DNA from: Deltaproteobacteria bacterium
Lineage (GTDB): Bacteria; Myxococcota; B64-G9
Assembly: GCA_019307065.1 (NCBI GenBank)
Contig: JAFDKH010000010.1
Location: 1 to 50,369 of the forward strand
Direction: 5' to 3'
Length of the DNA: 50,369 nucleotides
The notes beneath the pieces are model-generated. The model did not search any database. It saw only the letters and a list, made by a program, of their open reading frames with translations, and was not told the DNA's origin. Positions within the stretch are counted from its first letter, which is position 1, and each line of letters starts with the position of its first letter. Shown piece by piece: positions 33,500 through 42,602 of this stretch. The position numbers were made by a program, and so were the translations under genes.

Positions 33500-33565
33500 C
33501 TAACAGCCGGCCAGATCATCGGTTTTCTTTTCGGCTGCGGTCATTTCAGGGTTTTTCTTAGGCAT
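33500..33565 (-). CDS. Possible 21-residue microprotein overlapping the end of cstA
   Basis: On the minus strand ATG 33565 lies inside the last cstA codons (GACGATGCCTAA, the ATG overlapping the two final sense codons) and opens a frame for a 21-residue peptide (MPKKNPEMTAAEKK, then TDDLAGC) ending in TAG at 33500. Its composition is protein-like and its placement suggests translational coupling. In enterobacteria cstA and btsT are followed by small ybdD/yjiX genes, but the sequence here does not resemble them. A chance frame is quite possible. Confidence 0.25.
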   Translation of the reverse strand: MPKKNPEMTAAEKKTDDLAGC

Positions 33566-35039
33566 CGTCTTTTTCAGGCTGCAAGCGCGGCAGAGCAATC
33601 AGAAACGCGGCCAGGGCGCCGATTCCCAGGACCAGGCCGATTATGGTCCCGACTGTCTGGCTCAAGCCCAGGCCCTGTTTTGCGACCATCAAGAAAGTTG
33701 TGGTCATTACCGTCATAAAAGTGGCCGGCCCGGCGGCTATCCACCAGAAACGTCCCTGCCGGGCTAAAAATACCGCTCCGGTCCAGAGCGCTACGGCTGC
33801 CAGGGTCTGGTTGGCCCAGCCAAAGTATCGCCAGATGACTCCGAAGGGAATGAACTGCAGGGCTAAAGAAACGGCGAACAGGGGCAGGACGATTTTGTAA
33901 CGATTGACCACTTTTTTCTGACACAGCTTGGTGTAATCGGCGACGATCAAGCGCGCCACCCGGAAAGCGGTGTCGCCCGAGGTGATTGGCAAGACGACTA
34001 CTCCAAGCAGGGCCAGAATTCCGCCGAAAGTGCCCATGGTGGTGACACAGATAGTGTGGACGACCCCGGCCGGGCCCGATTCACTCAAGGCCGCCGACAA
34101 GGCTTCGACCGAGCCGTAGTAGCCCTGCGAGGCCGAAGCCCAGATCAAGGCGATCAGGCCTTCGGCGATCATGGCCCCGTAAAAAACCAGGCGCATGTGT
34201 TTTTCACTCTTGAGACAACGCGCCATCATCGGGCTTTGAGTTGCATGAAAGCCGCTGATGGCACCGCAACTGACCGTGATGAAAATAATCGGCCAGGCGA
34301 CCGCCCCGTCGGGATGCAGGTTGTCTAAAGTGAAGGTCGGGGCCGCCAGGTCGCCAAACAAGGTCGCCCAGGCCAGGCCGGCGACCATAATTAGAAGTGC
34401 GACGGCGAAGATTGGGTAAATCCGGCCGATCAGCTTGTCGATCGGCAACAGGGTGGCTATCAGGTAATAGACATAGATCATCCCCATTACCAACCACAGC
34501 CAAATGTTGTGCCAACTTTGTGAGCCGGCAAAATCCGAGTCGGACGCAAAGAACCAGCCGCCGACGGTTTCGGCCGGTAACAGGTTGGCGATCAAGTCGG
34601 CCGGGGCCTTGACGAAAACGGTCCCGACTAAAACCATCAGAAGCAAGATGAAAAAAGTTGCGATATGCCGGGCTGGTTTGCCTAGATAATGTCCGATCAG
34701 CGATGCCAGGCCGGCCCCATTGTTTCTTATGGACATGGCCCCGGCGACAAAGTCGTGGACCGCCCCGCCCAGAATACAGCCCAAGACCACCCATAAAAAG
34801 ACTTGCGGCCCCCATAAAGCCCCCATAATCGGGCCGAAAATCGGACCGAGCCCGGCGATGTTGAGCAGCTGGACAAGATAGACACGCCAGGTTGGCATCG
34901 GGACGAAGTCGATCCCATCGGCAAGCGTCATGGCTGGAGTGGGGCGCTTAGGGTCCGGTTTGACTGTCGCTTCTACCAGCCTTCCATAAAACAAATAACC
35001 GACAATCAATAACAAGATGCCGATGACGAATATTGCCAC
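33558..35039 (-). CDS. cstA: CstA-family pyruvate/peptide transporter, short form
   Basis: The 493-residue, strongly hydrophobic product has about 13 membrane helices. It has the CstA signatures: ADGIDFVPMPTWRVYLVQLLNIAGLGPIFGPI split over helices 1-2, VHDFVAGAMSIRNNG, GAISGFHATQSPM and LPITSGDTAFRVARL. CstA proteins import pyruvate (E. coli CstA, BtsT) and are tied to carbon starvation and peptide use. The E. coli protein is about 700 residues; this is the shorter type found in many anaerobes. Start GTG 35039 follows AGAGG nine bases upstream. It is divergent from the subtilase gene with 246 bp between them. Confidence 0.93.
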   Translation of the reverse strand: MAIFVIGILLLIVGYLFYGRLVEATVKPDPKRPTPAMTLADGIDFVPMPTWRVYLVQLLNIAGLGPIFGPIMGALWGPQVFLWVVLGCILGGAVHDFVAGAMSIRNNGAGLASLIGHYLGKPARHIATFFILLLMVLVGTVFVKAPADLIANLLPAETVGGWFFASDSDFAGSQSWHNIWLWLVMGMIYVYYLIATLLPIDKLIGRIYPIFAVALLIMVAGLAWATLFGDLAAPTFTLDNLHPDGAVAWPIIFITVSCGAISGFHATQSPMMARCLKSEKHMRLVFYGAMIAEGLIALIWASASQGYYGSVEALSAALSESGPAGVVHTICVTTMGTFGGILALLGVVVLPITSGDTAFRVARLIVADYTKLCQKKVVNRYKIVLPLFAVSLALQFIPFGVIWRYFGWANQTLAAVALWTGAVFLARQGRFWWIAAGPATFMTVMTTTFLMVAKQGLGLSQTVGTIIGLVLGIGALAAFLIALPRLQPEKDDA

Positions 35040-35160
35040 TTTGCTTGCCTCTAGTTAGGGAAGAAACTCTATCCGAGTTGATTGGTTCACGCAAATGTGT
35101 TTGAAGCATCTCAAAATCGCTCCAAATCAAGCGCACGATTCACCAAATACCCTGTAATTA

Positions 35161-35177
35161 CGGGCACTATTTGCCCG
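35161..35177. promoter_or_regulatory. Small GC-rich hairpin CGGGCA-CTATT-TGCCCG between cstA and the subtilase gene
   Basis: A 6-bp perfect stem with a 5-base loop lies in the divergent region and follows a GTAATTAC palindrome. No T-run follows, so it is not an obvious terminator. It may be a regulator site for either gene, with low certainty. Confidence 0.3.
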
Positions 35178-35215
35178 GAAAAATGGGTTGCCATTGTTGG
35201 TCTCTCAGGGTATAC

Positions 35216-35242
35216 ATTGTAGTCTCATATCGTACCTACAAT
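35216..35242. promoter_or_regulatory. Dyad ATTGTAG-N13-CTACAAT upstream of the subtilase gene
   Basis: A perfect 7-bp inverted repeat with a 13-base centre lies 44 bases before the start codon at 35286, directly upstream of an AT-rich TTTATATTTTTATAG stretch that could contain the -10 box. The spacing fits a dimeric regulator. The true promoter boxes are not clear. Confidence 0.4.
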
Positions 35243-35285
35243 TTATATTTTTATAGAAGCGAGAAACACGAAAAGGAGAAATCCC

Positions 35286-38200
35286 ATGTCAGTGAAGTGG
35301 AAGACCAAGATGTGTCTATTGCCGGCCTTGCTGTTCGGCCTGATACTAGGTGGTTGCCAGAGCTCCGACGACACTCTTAGCACCAAGGGGTCGGCCCTGA
35401 GTGCGGATCAAACCGCACCGCGGCGCTCACATCGGGCACCCGAATTGCGCAACCTGACTACCTATCCCAAAGATGATGGGAAATGGCTTCCATATGAGCC
35501 CAATACCGTCTTGGTCAAGTTCAAAAACGGTCTGGCTGAATCAAAAGCTGACGGCATTGCCGCTGAGTTGGGTCTGGTACGGGCCGAAAAGCGCAGCCGG
35601 ACCGGCGTAGATCGCTTGCGACTCACTAATCGAGAGACGGTCGAGACAGCGGTTGCAAGGCTAAGCAAAGACCCGCGCATCGCCTATGCCGAGCCTAATT
35701 ACAAAATTCGGCTGCTCAACGTTCCCAACGATCCGCGTTACGACGAATGCTACGGTATGCACAATACCGGCCAGACCGGCGGGACGGCCGATGCCGATAT
35801 CGATGCCCAGGAAGCCTGGGACATCTCGATTGGCTCGTACAACGTTGTGGTTGCTGTGCTGGATACCGGTGTCGACTACACGCACCCCGACCTGGTCGAC
35901 AATATGTGGACCAACGAAAACGAGATTGCCGGCAACGGCCAGGATGACGACAACAACGGCTATATCGACGACGTGCGTGGCTGGGATTTCGAATTCGAAA
36001 ACAACGATCCGATGGATGACTACAGCCACGGTACTCACTGTGCCGGAACCATCGGCGGGGTCGGCAACAATGGACTGGGTGTGGCCGGGGTTGCCTGGCG
36101 GGTTACGATCATGCCGCTGCGCATCATCGGCGGCCAGGACCTCGAAACCTACTGTATCGACGCTTCCGAAGCCGTTTACTACGCGGTCGACAACGGGGCC
36201 GATATTATGAGTTGCAGCTGGTGGACCGTCGAGCACTACAGCCAGACTCTCGAAGACGCTGTCGCCTATGCCGATCAGAACGATGTCTTCTTGGTCGCCG
36301 CGGCCGGCAACGATTCGACCAACGACGATGACCCCGGTTATGGGCACTGGCCCAGCGAATGGCCCTATGACAATATCATTGCCGTGGCGGCCACCGACCA
36401 CGACGACAACATGGCTTACTTCTCCAACTACGGCCCGACTACTGTCGACGTTGGTGCTCCCGGCGTAGACACTCTCAGCACTATCTGGCCAAATCACGGT
36501 TACGAAACCAAATCGGGTACTTCTATGGCTGCTCCGCATGTGGCCGGCACGATCGCCTTGATGTTGTCTATCCGGCCAGATCTAACCAAACAAGAGGTAA
36601 GAGAGTATCTGTTCACCACCGTCGATCCCATTGTGGATCTGCAAGGCATAACCGTGACCGGCGGGCGGATCAATGCCCACCGGGTGTTGCAGGCCATTTC
36701 CGGAGTACCCTTGCCGCCGGTGGCTCTGGCGGGTGGTAACCGGACCGTCCCGGCCGGGGCACAGGTACAGCTCGATGGTTCCAGCTCTTTCGATCCCAAC
36801 CAGGACCAGATCTATTTCGCCTGGGAGTTCTTTACTCCGGCCGGCAGCGTGGCCGGGCTGGATGATGACACGTCCGAAATGCCGATCTTTACCGCCGATG
36901 TCTGTGGTCTCTATCAGGCCTTCTTGACGGTAGAAGATGAAGGCGGTCTTTTCTCAGAGCAAGATCGGGCCGAGATCAACGCCTTGAATTTTACCGACCT
37001 AGACCCCGATATCGAGACTCCTCACCCCTACGTCCCCGACATGGATCAGACCTGGACGATTACGCAGCCGGGCGCGGTGGTCATGGCGGTCCACTTCTCA
37101 CAATTCGATACAGAATCCGGTTATGACTACGTTTACATCTTAGATGGCGACGACCAGGAATGGGCCGTCTATGACGGCAACCTGGGCGAGTTCACCTCGG
37201 TAGTAGTCGAGGGCAACACCCTAAAAGTTCGCTTCACTTCAGATGGTTCGGTCGAGCGCGATGGTTTCGTAATTGACGAAACCCGCTGGTGCGATGCCGG
37301 GCGCTGTCCGGCCGGTTTAGGCGACTGTGACGATGATCCGGGCACCGGCCCGGACGGCTGTGAAACCGATACCACCGGCGATCTGTCCAACTGTGGTTGG
37401 TGCGGGCACGTCTGTTCGTTCGCGCATGCCAGCGCCAGCTGCAATAGCGGTATTTGCGAAATCGGCAGCTGTGATTCCGGTTATTTCGATTGCGATAACG
37501 ACCCCAACAGCGGTTGCGAATCTCATCAAGAAACCGACCCGGACAACTGCGGCGCCTGCGGCACTGTCTGCGGGCCCTATCCCAACGCAACCGCCGGCTG
37601 TCTGGCCAACCAGTGCGCGATCGGCGAGTGTGATCAGGGCTTCGACGATTGCGATGGCCTGTTGGCCACCGGTTGTGAGATGGACGTAACCTCCGACTTG
37701 AACAATTGCGGGGCTTGCGGGGTAGTCTGCGACCTGGACAACTGCGACGAACATGCCTGTATCGACGGGGTGTGCGTGCCCATGGGAACCTGTAACATAG
37801 TCGATATTGCCGATGTCGAGTCTCCTCATCCTTACACCAATAACTATGACAATACCTGGGTTATCACCGAGGCCGGGGCGGCCCAGATCTCGGTTCACTT
37901 CTCGCTGTTCGAGTTGGAGAACGGTTATGACGACGTTTTCCTGTATGACACCCACGACAATTTGATCGCCGAGTATACCGGCGACCTGGCTGCCTTCGAA
38001 TCGGTCGCCGTGCCGGGTAATACGATCAAGGTGCGTCTGGTGACCGACGGCAGCGTGACCGACAACGGCTTCGTGATCGACACGCTCACCGCCTGTGGCT
38101 CCGGTTGTACGGCTGGTTTCTCGAACTGCGACGGGGTGCCCGAAAACGGTTGCGAATCGGATACCAGCGCCGATGTGGCCAACTGCGGCGGCTGCGGTCT

Positions 38201-41200
38201 GACTTGCGGAGCTCCGCACACCACCAGTGAATGCACCAACAGCATCTGCACCGAGCGCATCGATTGCGAAGCGGGCTGGGCCGACTGCGACAACAACCCG
38301 GCCAACGGCTGCGAGGCCTTTTTGGACAGCGATCCGCTCAACTGCTCGGCTTGCGGCATCGAGTGCTACTACCCGCACGCGGTCGGGACCTGCAACATAG
38401 GCGTCTGCGAGATGGGCGACTGCGGCTCGGGTTGGGGCGATTGCAACGACGACGAAGCCGACGGCTGCGAAACATCGCTGGCCTTTGATCCTAACTCTTG
38501 CGGTGCCTGCGGCAATATCTGCGACCTGCCCAACGTCGACGACAATGTCTGCACCAGCGGTGTCTGCCAGATCGGCGGGGGTTGCCGGCAAACTTCGATC
38601 AACATCGAGACACCGCATCCATACGACAACTACATGGATCTTGAATGGAACATCAATCATCCCGGAGCCACGGAGATATTCGTTCACTTCGCGACCTTCA
38701 GCACCGAGAGCGGCTATGACTATGTCAGACTGTTCGACGGGCAAGATAACGAGATTGTCGAATACGACGGTAATTTGGGCGAGTTCACCTCGGTGGCCGT
38801 GCCGGGTAGCTCGGTCAGGATAGTATTTCACTCAGACGTCAGCAATACAGACGAAGGTTTCATAATTGACTACTATGAGGCCTGCAGCTCGGGTGGCGGT
38901 TGCGACTTCGGCTGGGACGACTGCGATGGCATTGCCAACACCGGTTGCGAGTTCGACGTCAGCGGCGACATGGACAACTGCGGTGCTTGCGGCAATGTGT
39001 GTCTGTTCAATAACGGCAGCGGTGACTGTGTCGACGGCGCCTGCGTAATCACTGCCTGTGACGCGGGCTTCGACGATTGCAATGGTGACAGCAGCGACGG
39101 TTGCGAAACCGACCTCAATAACGACCTCGGCCACTGTGGCGGCTGCGACAGCGTTTGCGAATTCGACAATGCGACAGCCCTGTGCACCGCCGGTACCTGT
39201 CAAATGGGCGATTGCGACAGTGGCTTCGAAGACTGCAACTCAGATGTCTTAGACGGTTGTGAAGTCGACACCAGCGGCGATGTCGATAATTGCGGCGGCT
39301 GCGATGTAGTCTGCGATCTCGACCACGTTGGTTCGGTCGTTTGTGAAGCCGGCATTTGTATCCCGGGCACCGGTGGTTGCGGGACGGTTGATTATCCGAT
39401 CTCGAGCCCGCACCCTTATCCCAATAGTTACAACAATACCTGGACGATAGTTCACGCGGGGGCCCGGCGAATGCGGGTCCATTTTTCTCAACTCCAAGTC
39501 GAGAGCGGCTGGGACTACGTAACTGTATTAGACGGGAGCGACAACCTGGTCAATGAATATACCGGTGACGTCGGGGCAATCTGGAGCGATTGGGTCGAGG
39601 GCAGCACCATCAAGATCAACCTGGACAGCGATAGCGTATACAACGACTACGGTTTCGATATCGACGTCTACGATTATTGCGGCGCCGATTGTGAGCCGGG
39701 CTGGGGCGATTGCGATGGCGTGCCCGATAACGGCTGCGAATACGACGTGACCGCCGATCCGGACAACTGCGGGGCCTGCGGACTGGTCTGCAACTTCCAA
39801 AACGGCAGCGGGGCTTGTCTCGACTCGCAGTGCGTAATTGACAGTTGCGACCAGGGCTTTGCCGACTGCAACTTAGTCGGTTCCGACGGCTGCGAAGTCG
39901 ATCTGACCACTGATGCCGTAAACTGCAGCACCTGCGGGAATATCTGCGAATTCGACAACGCCACCGGCTTGTGTCAGGCCAGTGTTTGTGTTCTCGGCGT
40001 TTGCAATGACGACTACGCAGACTGCAACAACAACCCCAACGACGGCTGCGAAATAGACCTGACTTCCGATCCCGACAATTGCGGCGGCTGCCGGACAATC
40101 TGTGGTCCCTGGCTGCACGCCGTGCCGGGTTGTGAAAACTCAATCTGTCTGATCGACTCGTGCGATCTTGGATTTGGCGACTGCGACGGAATCCTGCCCA
40201 ACGGTTGCGAGGCCGACGTCAGCAGCGACTATGACAACTGCGGCGGCTGTGGCACAAGCTGCGACGTGCCCTATTCGACCGCGGCCGATTGCATCGACAA
40301 CCAGTGCGTGATTACCGGGTGCCAGGCCGGCTGGGGTGATTGCGACGCCGACGGTTTCAACGGCTGCGAGGCTTTCTTTGCCAGCGATGCCATGAATTGC
40401 GGGACCTGCGCTACGGTTTGTGCATATGACCATGCTTATGGCGAATGTGACCAGGGCAACTGCCAACTGGTCGGTTGTGATGGCGACTACGGTGACTGCA
40501 ACAGCAGCGCGGCCGACGGTTGCGAAGCCAACCTGGCTGCCGATAGCGCCAATTGCGGCATTTGCGGTTGGGTTTGCAGCCTGGCACATGCCGACTCGAT
40601 CTGCTTCGGTGGGTTCTGCATCATTGATCAGTGCGCCGGCGGTTTCGAAAACTGTAACAATGACAACTCAGACGGCTGCGAAATCAGCATTAACGACGAC
40701 GTCGAAAATTGCGGTCAATGCGAAAATGTTTGCGATTTAGCTAATGCCGGCGCGGTTTGTAATGCGGGCTCATGTGAAGTCGGCCTGTGCGCCAGCGGTT
40801 TTGGTAATTGCGACGCTAATTCGGTAAACGGTTGCGAGCAAGATCTGTTGTCCGATGCGGCCAACTGCGGCCAGTGCGGCCAGGCTTGTTCGTTTGCCAA
40901 TGCTGCTGCCGCCTGTGCCGAAGGCGAGTGTCAGATGGGCGATTGCACGGCCCCCTATGCCGATTGCAACCTGGATGCCAACGACGGCTGTGAAATGGAC
41001 CTGACCGACAACGTCGACAACTGCGGTCGTTGCGGCCTGGCCTGCCACACCGGCCAGACTTGCGTAAATAGCGCCTGCATCTGTGCCGATGCCGATGGCG
41101 ACGGTTACTCGACAGTACCTTGCGGAGACGACTGCGACGATACCAACAGCAACATCAATCTCGGGGCAGACGAAATTTGCGCAGACGATATCGACAACGA

Positions 41201-41348
41201 CTGTGACGGGGCTACCGACGAAAACTGCGATGATGACAGCGATACCGAGGGCGGCGGCTGCGGCTGCGGGACTGACTCGCGGCGCGGTGTATCACTGGCC
41301 TGGCTGGGTCTCTTGGGTCTTTTATTGATCCGGCGCAAGAAACAATAA
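35286..41348 (+). CDS. Giant subtilisin-like (S8) lipoprotein protease with PKD, CUB-like and Cys-rich repeats and MYXO-CTERM-like tail
   Basis: The 2020-residue product follows AAGGAG at 35273-35278. In order: lipoprotein signal (LGGC, Cys24); a fervidolysin/inhibitor-type propeptide (about 70-140); S8 catalytic domain (150-470) with Asp193 (VLDTGVDYTHPDL), His248 (SHGTHCAGT), oxyanion Asn342 and Ser413 (GTSMAAPHVAG); a PKD domain (about 477-570); four CUB-like domains starting near 575, 842, 1105 and 1370; 18 Cys-rich units of the type 'GF.DC......DGCE.D...D..NCG.CG..C' placed 3, 3, 3 and 9 after the CUB domains; one MopE-type motif near 1960; and GGGCGCG, a hydrophobic helix and RRKKQ. It is an active-looking surface protease with long adhesive or metal-binding stalks. 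The substrate is unknown. Confidence 0.9.
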   Translation: MSVKWKTKMCLLPALLFGLILGGCQSSDDTLSTKGSALSADQTAPRRSHRAPELRNLTTYPKDDGKWLPYEPNTVLVKFKNGLAESKADGIAAELGLVRAEKRSRTGVDRLRLTNRETVETAVARLSKDPRIAYAEPNYKIRLLNVPNDPRYDECYGMHNTGQTGGTADADIDAQEAWDISIGSYNVVVAVLDTGVDYTHPDLVDNMWTNENEIAGNGQDDDNNGYIDDVRGWDFEFENNDPMDDYSHGTHCAGTIGGVGNNGLGVAGVAWRVTIMPLRIIGGQDLETYCIDASEAVYYAVDNGADIMSCSWWTVEHYSQTLEDAVAYADQNDVFLVAAAGNDSTNDDDPGYGHWPSEWPYDNIIAVAATDHDDNMAYFSNYGPTTVDVGAPGVDTLSTIWPNHGYETKSGTSMAAPHVAGTIALMLSIRPDLTKQEVREYLFTTVDPIVDLQGITVTGGRINAHRVLQAISGVPLPPVALAGGNRTVPAGAQVQLDGSSSFDPNQDQIYFAWEFFTPAGSVAGLDDDTSEMPIFTADVCGLYQAFLTVEDEGGLFSEQDRAEINALNFTDLDPDIETPHPYVPDMDQTWTITQPGAVVMAVHFSQFDTESGYDYVYILDGDDQEWAVYDGNLGEFTSVVVEGNTLKVRFTSDGSVERDGFVIDETRWCDAGRCPAGLGDCDDDPGTGPDGCETDTTGDLSNCGWCGHVCSFAHASASCNSGICEIGSCDSGYFDCDNDPNSGCESHQETDPDNCGACGTVCGPYPNATAGCLANQCAIGECDQGFDDCDGLLATGCEMDVTSDLNNCGACGVVCDLDNCDEHACIDGVCVPMGTCNIVDIADVESPHPYTNNYDNTWVITEAGAAQISVHFSLFELENGYDDVFLYDTHDNLIAEYTGDLAAFESVAVPGNTIKVRLVTDGSVTDNGFVIDTLTACGSGCTAGFSNCDGVPENGCESDTSADVANCGGCGLTCGAPHTTSECTNSICTERIDCEAGWADCDNNPANGCEAFLDSDPLNCSACGIECYYPHAVGTCNIGVCEMGDCGSGWGDCNDDEADGCETSLAFDPNSCGACGNICDLPNVDDNVCTSGVCQIGGGCRQTSINIETPHPYDNYMDLEWNINHPGATEIFVHFATFSTESGYDYVRLFDGQDNEIVEYDGNLGEFTSVAVPGSSVRIVFHSDVSNTDEGFIIDYYEACSSGGGCDFGWDDCDGIANTGCEFDVSGDMDNCGACGNVCLFNNGSGDCVDGACVITACDAGFDDCNGDSSDGCETDLNNDLGHCGGCDSVCEFDNATALCTAGTCQMGDCDSGFEDCNSDVLDGCEVDTSGDVDNCGGCDVVCDLDHVGSVVCEAGICIPGTGGCGTVDYPISSPHPYPNSYNNTWTIVHAGARRMRVHFSQLQVESGWDYVTVLDGSDNLVNEYTGDVGAIWSDWVEGSTIKINLDSDSVYNDYGFDIDVYDYCGADCEPGWGDCDGVPDNGCEYDVTADPDNCGACGLVCNFQNGSGACLDSQCVIDSCDQGFADCNLVGSDGCEVDLTTDAVNCSTCGNICEFDNATGLCQASVCVLGVCNDDYADCNNNPNDGCEIDLTSDPDNCGGCRTICGPWLHAVPGCENSICLIDSCDLGFGDCDGILPNGCEADVSSDYDNCGGCGTSCDVPYSTAADCIDNQCVITGCQAGWGDCDADGFNGCEAFFASDAMNCGTCATVCAYDHAYGECDQGNCQLVGCDGDYGDCNSSAADGCEANLAADSANCGICGWVCSLAHADSICFGGFCIIDQCAGGFENCNNDNSDGCEISINDDVENCGQCENVCDLANAGAVCNAGSCEVGLCASGFGNCDANSVNGCEQDLLSDAANCGQCGQACSFANAAAACAEGECQMGDCTAPYADCNLDANDGCEMDLTDNVDNCGRCGLACHTGQTCVNSACICADADGDGYSTVPCGDDCDDTNSNINLGADEICADDIDNDCDGATDENCDDDSDTEGGGCGCGTDSRRGVSLAWLGLLGLLLIRRKKQ
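37010..41060 (+). repeat. Supermodular repeats: CUB domain plus three Cys-rich units, period near 795 bp, then nine further units
   Basis: The segments opening the four CUB-like domains (IETPHPY, VESPHPY, IETPHPY, ISSPHPY) begin near 37010, 37813, 38602 and 39398, about 790-800 bp apart. Each of the first three is followed by exactly three Cys-rich units and the fourth by nine. The arrangement points to duplication of a four-domain block, and the last nine units may be three copies of the triple. Confidence 0.85.
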
Positions 41349-41363
41349 TATTTTGCAGCAACT

Positions 41364-41406
41364 GGGGGGCGCCTGAGGGGGGAGTTCGGCGTCCCCCTAT
41401 TTTTTC
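41364..41406 (+). terminator. Intrinsic terminator of the subtilase gene
   Basis: GGGGGGCGCC (41364-41373) pairs with GGCGTCCCCC (41388-41397) with one G-T wobble, giving a 10-bp GC-rich stem and a 14-base loop. TATTTTTTC follows. It begins 15 bases after the stop at 41348 and its end overlaps the stop of the convergent amidohydrolase gene. Confidence 0.75.
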
Positions 41407-42527
41407 TTCCAGATCAAAATCTGGGCGTTTTCAACATAGAATTTCTGCAAGACATCTTCGGGCAGCTTGATGGCGTCTACTGTCCAGTAACCCTGGATCG
41501 GGGTGGGGTGATCGATATGCTTGTGATCGGTTTCGAAGAATTCCCGGTGGGCCTGAAAGAAGCGATCGGCGTCGCTATCATCGTCGGGCAAAATCGACAA
41601 TGAACCAAGCTGCAGGCGCCCGGGGCTGACCACGATATCGCTACCGAATAGAATCCGGTTTTGATGCTTGATGAAGAACCGGCGAACCTTTTCGGCTGGA
41701 TGACGGCCGATTTCGGGGATCCGGGCCGAAATGTCGACATACAAGTTGGGATAGTCGTCAAGCAACTTATCGACATAGTCGATATCTTCGGGGTTATTGG
41801 CCAGGTGAATGCCCAAGAAGGTGGTCTTGGGGTGCTTAGCCAGCAGCCGATTGCGGGCCTCGAATAGAGTGGCGCGGGTAGGGAAATCTTTGCCGTAGAA
41901 ACTCCAGGACGGCGCGAACAATAGCTCCATGTAGCGCTCGTTTGCCGGATCGGGTTTGTCGAAAAAGACCTTGGGATCGGTAGTATGCAAGGCGACGATC
42001 ATACCCAATTCGGCGGCCTTTTGCATGATTGGATCAAGGCGCGGATCGTCGACGGCCAGGAGCTTGCCATCGGCCGTCCTGACTCCCAGCCCGAGGTTCT
42101 TGAATATCTTCAAGCCGCGGGCCCCCAGTTGGGCCGCCCGGGCCAGGCGCATAGCCTCGCGCTCGGGCCAGGCCGGGTTGTCGATTCCGCGCCAGTCGAG
42201 GTTGCAGAAAAAAGCGAAACGCTCGCCGAGTTGTTGCTTGACTCTCAAAGTAGCATTGAAGCGGCCGCTGCCGACGAAACCTGCGCTCTTGGTGCAAAAC
42301 TTGGTAATGCCGTTCTTGTCGAAGATCTCAATGGCCCGAGCGACGCTGTCATTGAGCGGCGTGACGTGAACATGCGAGTCGATAATCGGGCGTAGATTCT
42401 TTGCCGGGGCCGGTTTTTTATCCTGACAGCCAAAAAAGAACAGACCCAGAAGGATAACCGGCAAGCAGCAGCTTGCAGCCAGGGCCGGCCGATTCATATC
42501 GCCACAACTGAGGTTTGCTCTTTTCAT
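41397..42527 (-). CDS. Lipoprotein amidohydrolase (Amidohydro_2-type TIM barrel)
   Basis: The 376-residue product has a lipoprotein-type signal (FFFGC, Cys34 from this start; the in-frame ATG 42497 gives a more compact signal with Cys24 and could be the true start, neither having a clear ribosome-binding site). The mature part is an amidohydrolase-2-like TIM barrel. It has the metal motif DSHVHV, ARGLKIFKNLG with a central Lys, MIVALHTTDP, FLGIHLANNPED, VDISARIPEI and ILFGSDIV with the catalytic-type Asp. Such enzymes hydrolyse or decarboxylate small substrates with one or two metals, here probably in the periplasm; the substrate is unknown. The gene is divergent from the next gene. Confidence 0.85.
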   Translation of the reverse strand: MKRANLSCGDMNRPALAASCCLPVILLGLFFFGCQDKKPAPAKNLRPIIDSHVHVTPLNDSVARAIEIFDKNGITKFCTKSAGFVGSGRFNATLRVKQQLGERFAFFCNLDWRGIDNPAWPEREAMRLARAAQLGARGLKIFKNLGLGVRTADGKLLAVDDPRLDPIMQKAAELGMIVALHTTDPKVFFDKPDPANERYMELLFAPSWSFYGKDFPTRATLFEARNRLLAKHPKTTFLGIHLANNPEDIDYVDKLLDDYPNLYVDISARIPEIGRHPAEKVRRFFIKHQNRILFGSDIVVSPGRLQLGSLSILPDDDSDADRFFQAHREFFETDHKHIDHPTPIQGYWTVDAIKLPEDVLQKFYVENAQILIWKKK

Positions 42528-42580
42528 TGCAGGTATGGTAACAGTTTTTATATCCGAAACACCAGCTGCAGTTTTTTATC

Positions 42581-42602
42581 CGCCGTAGCTGAAGCTACGG
42601 CG
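42581..42602 (+). promoter_or_regulatory. Perfect 9-bp hairpin immediately before a ribosome-binding site
   Basis: CGCCGTAGC (42581-42589), loop TGAA and GCTACGGCG (42594-42602) form a stable stem ending two bases before AAGGAG (42605-42610). There is no T-run, so it is not a terminator. It could protect the 5' end of the transcript or be bound by a regulator. Confidence 0.55.

Noticed and set aside
37317..38831. Minus-strand frame of 504 codons opposite the subtilase stalk
   Set aside because: Same repeat-driven effect. The translation is Val/Ala/Ile-rich with no domain, signal peptide or start signals.
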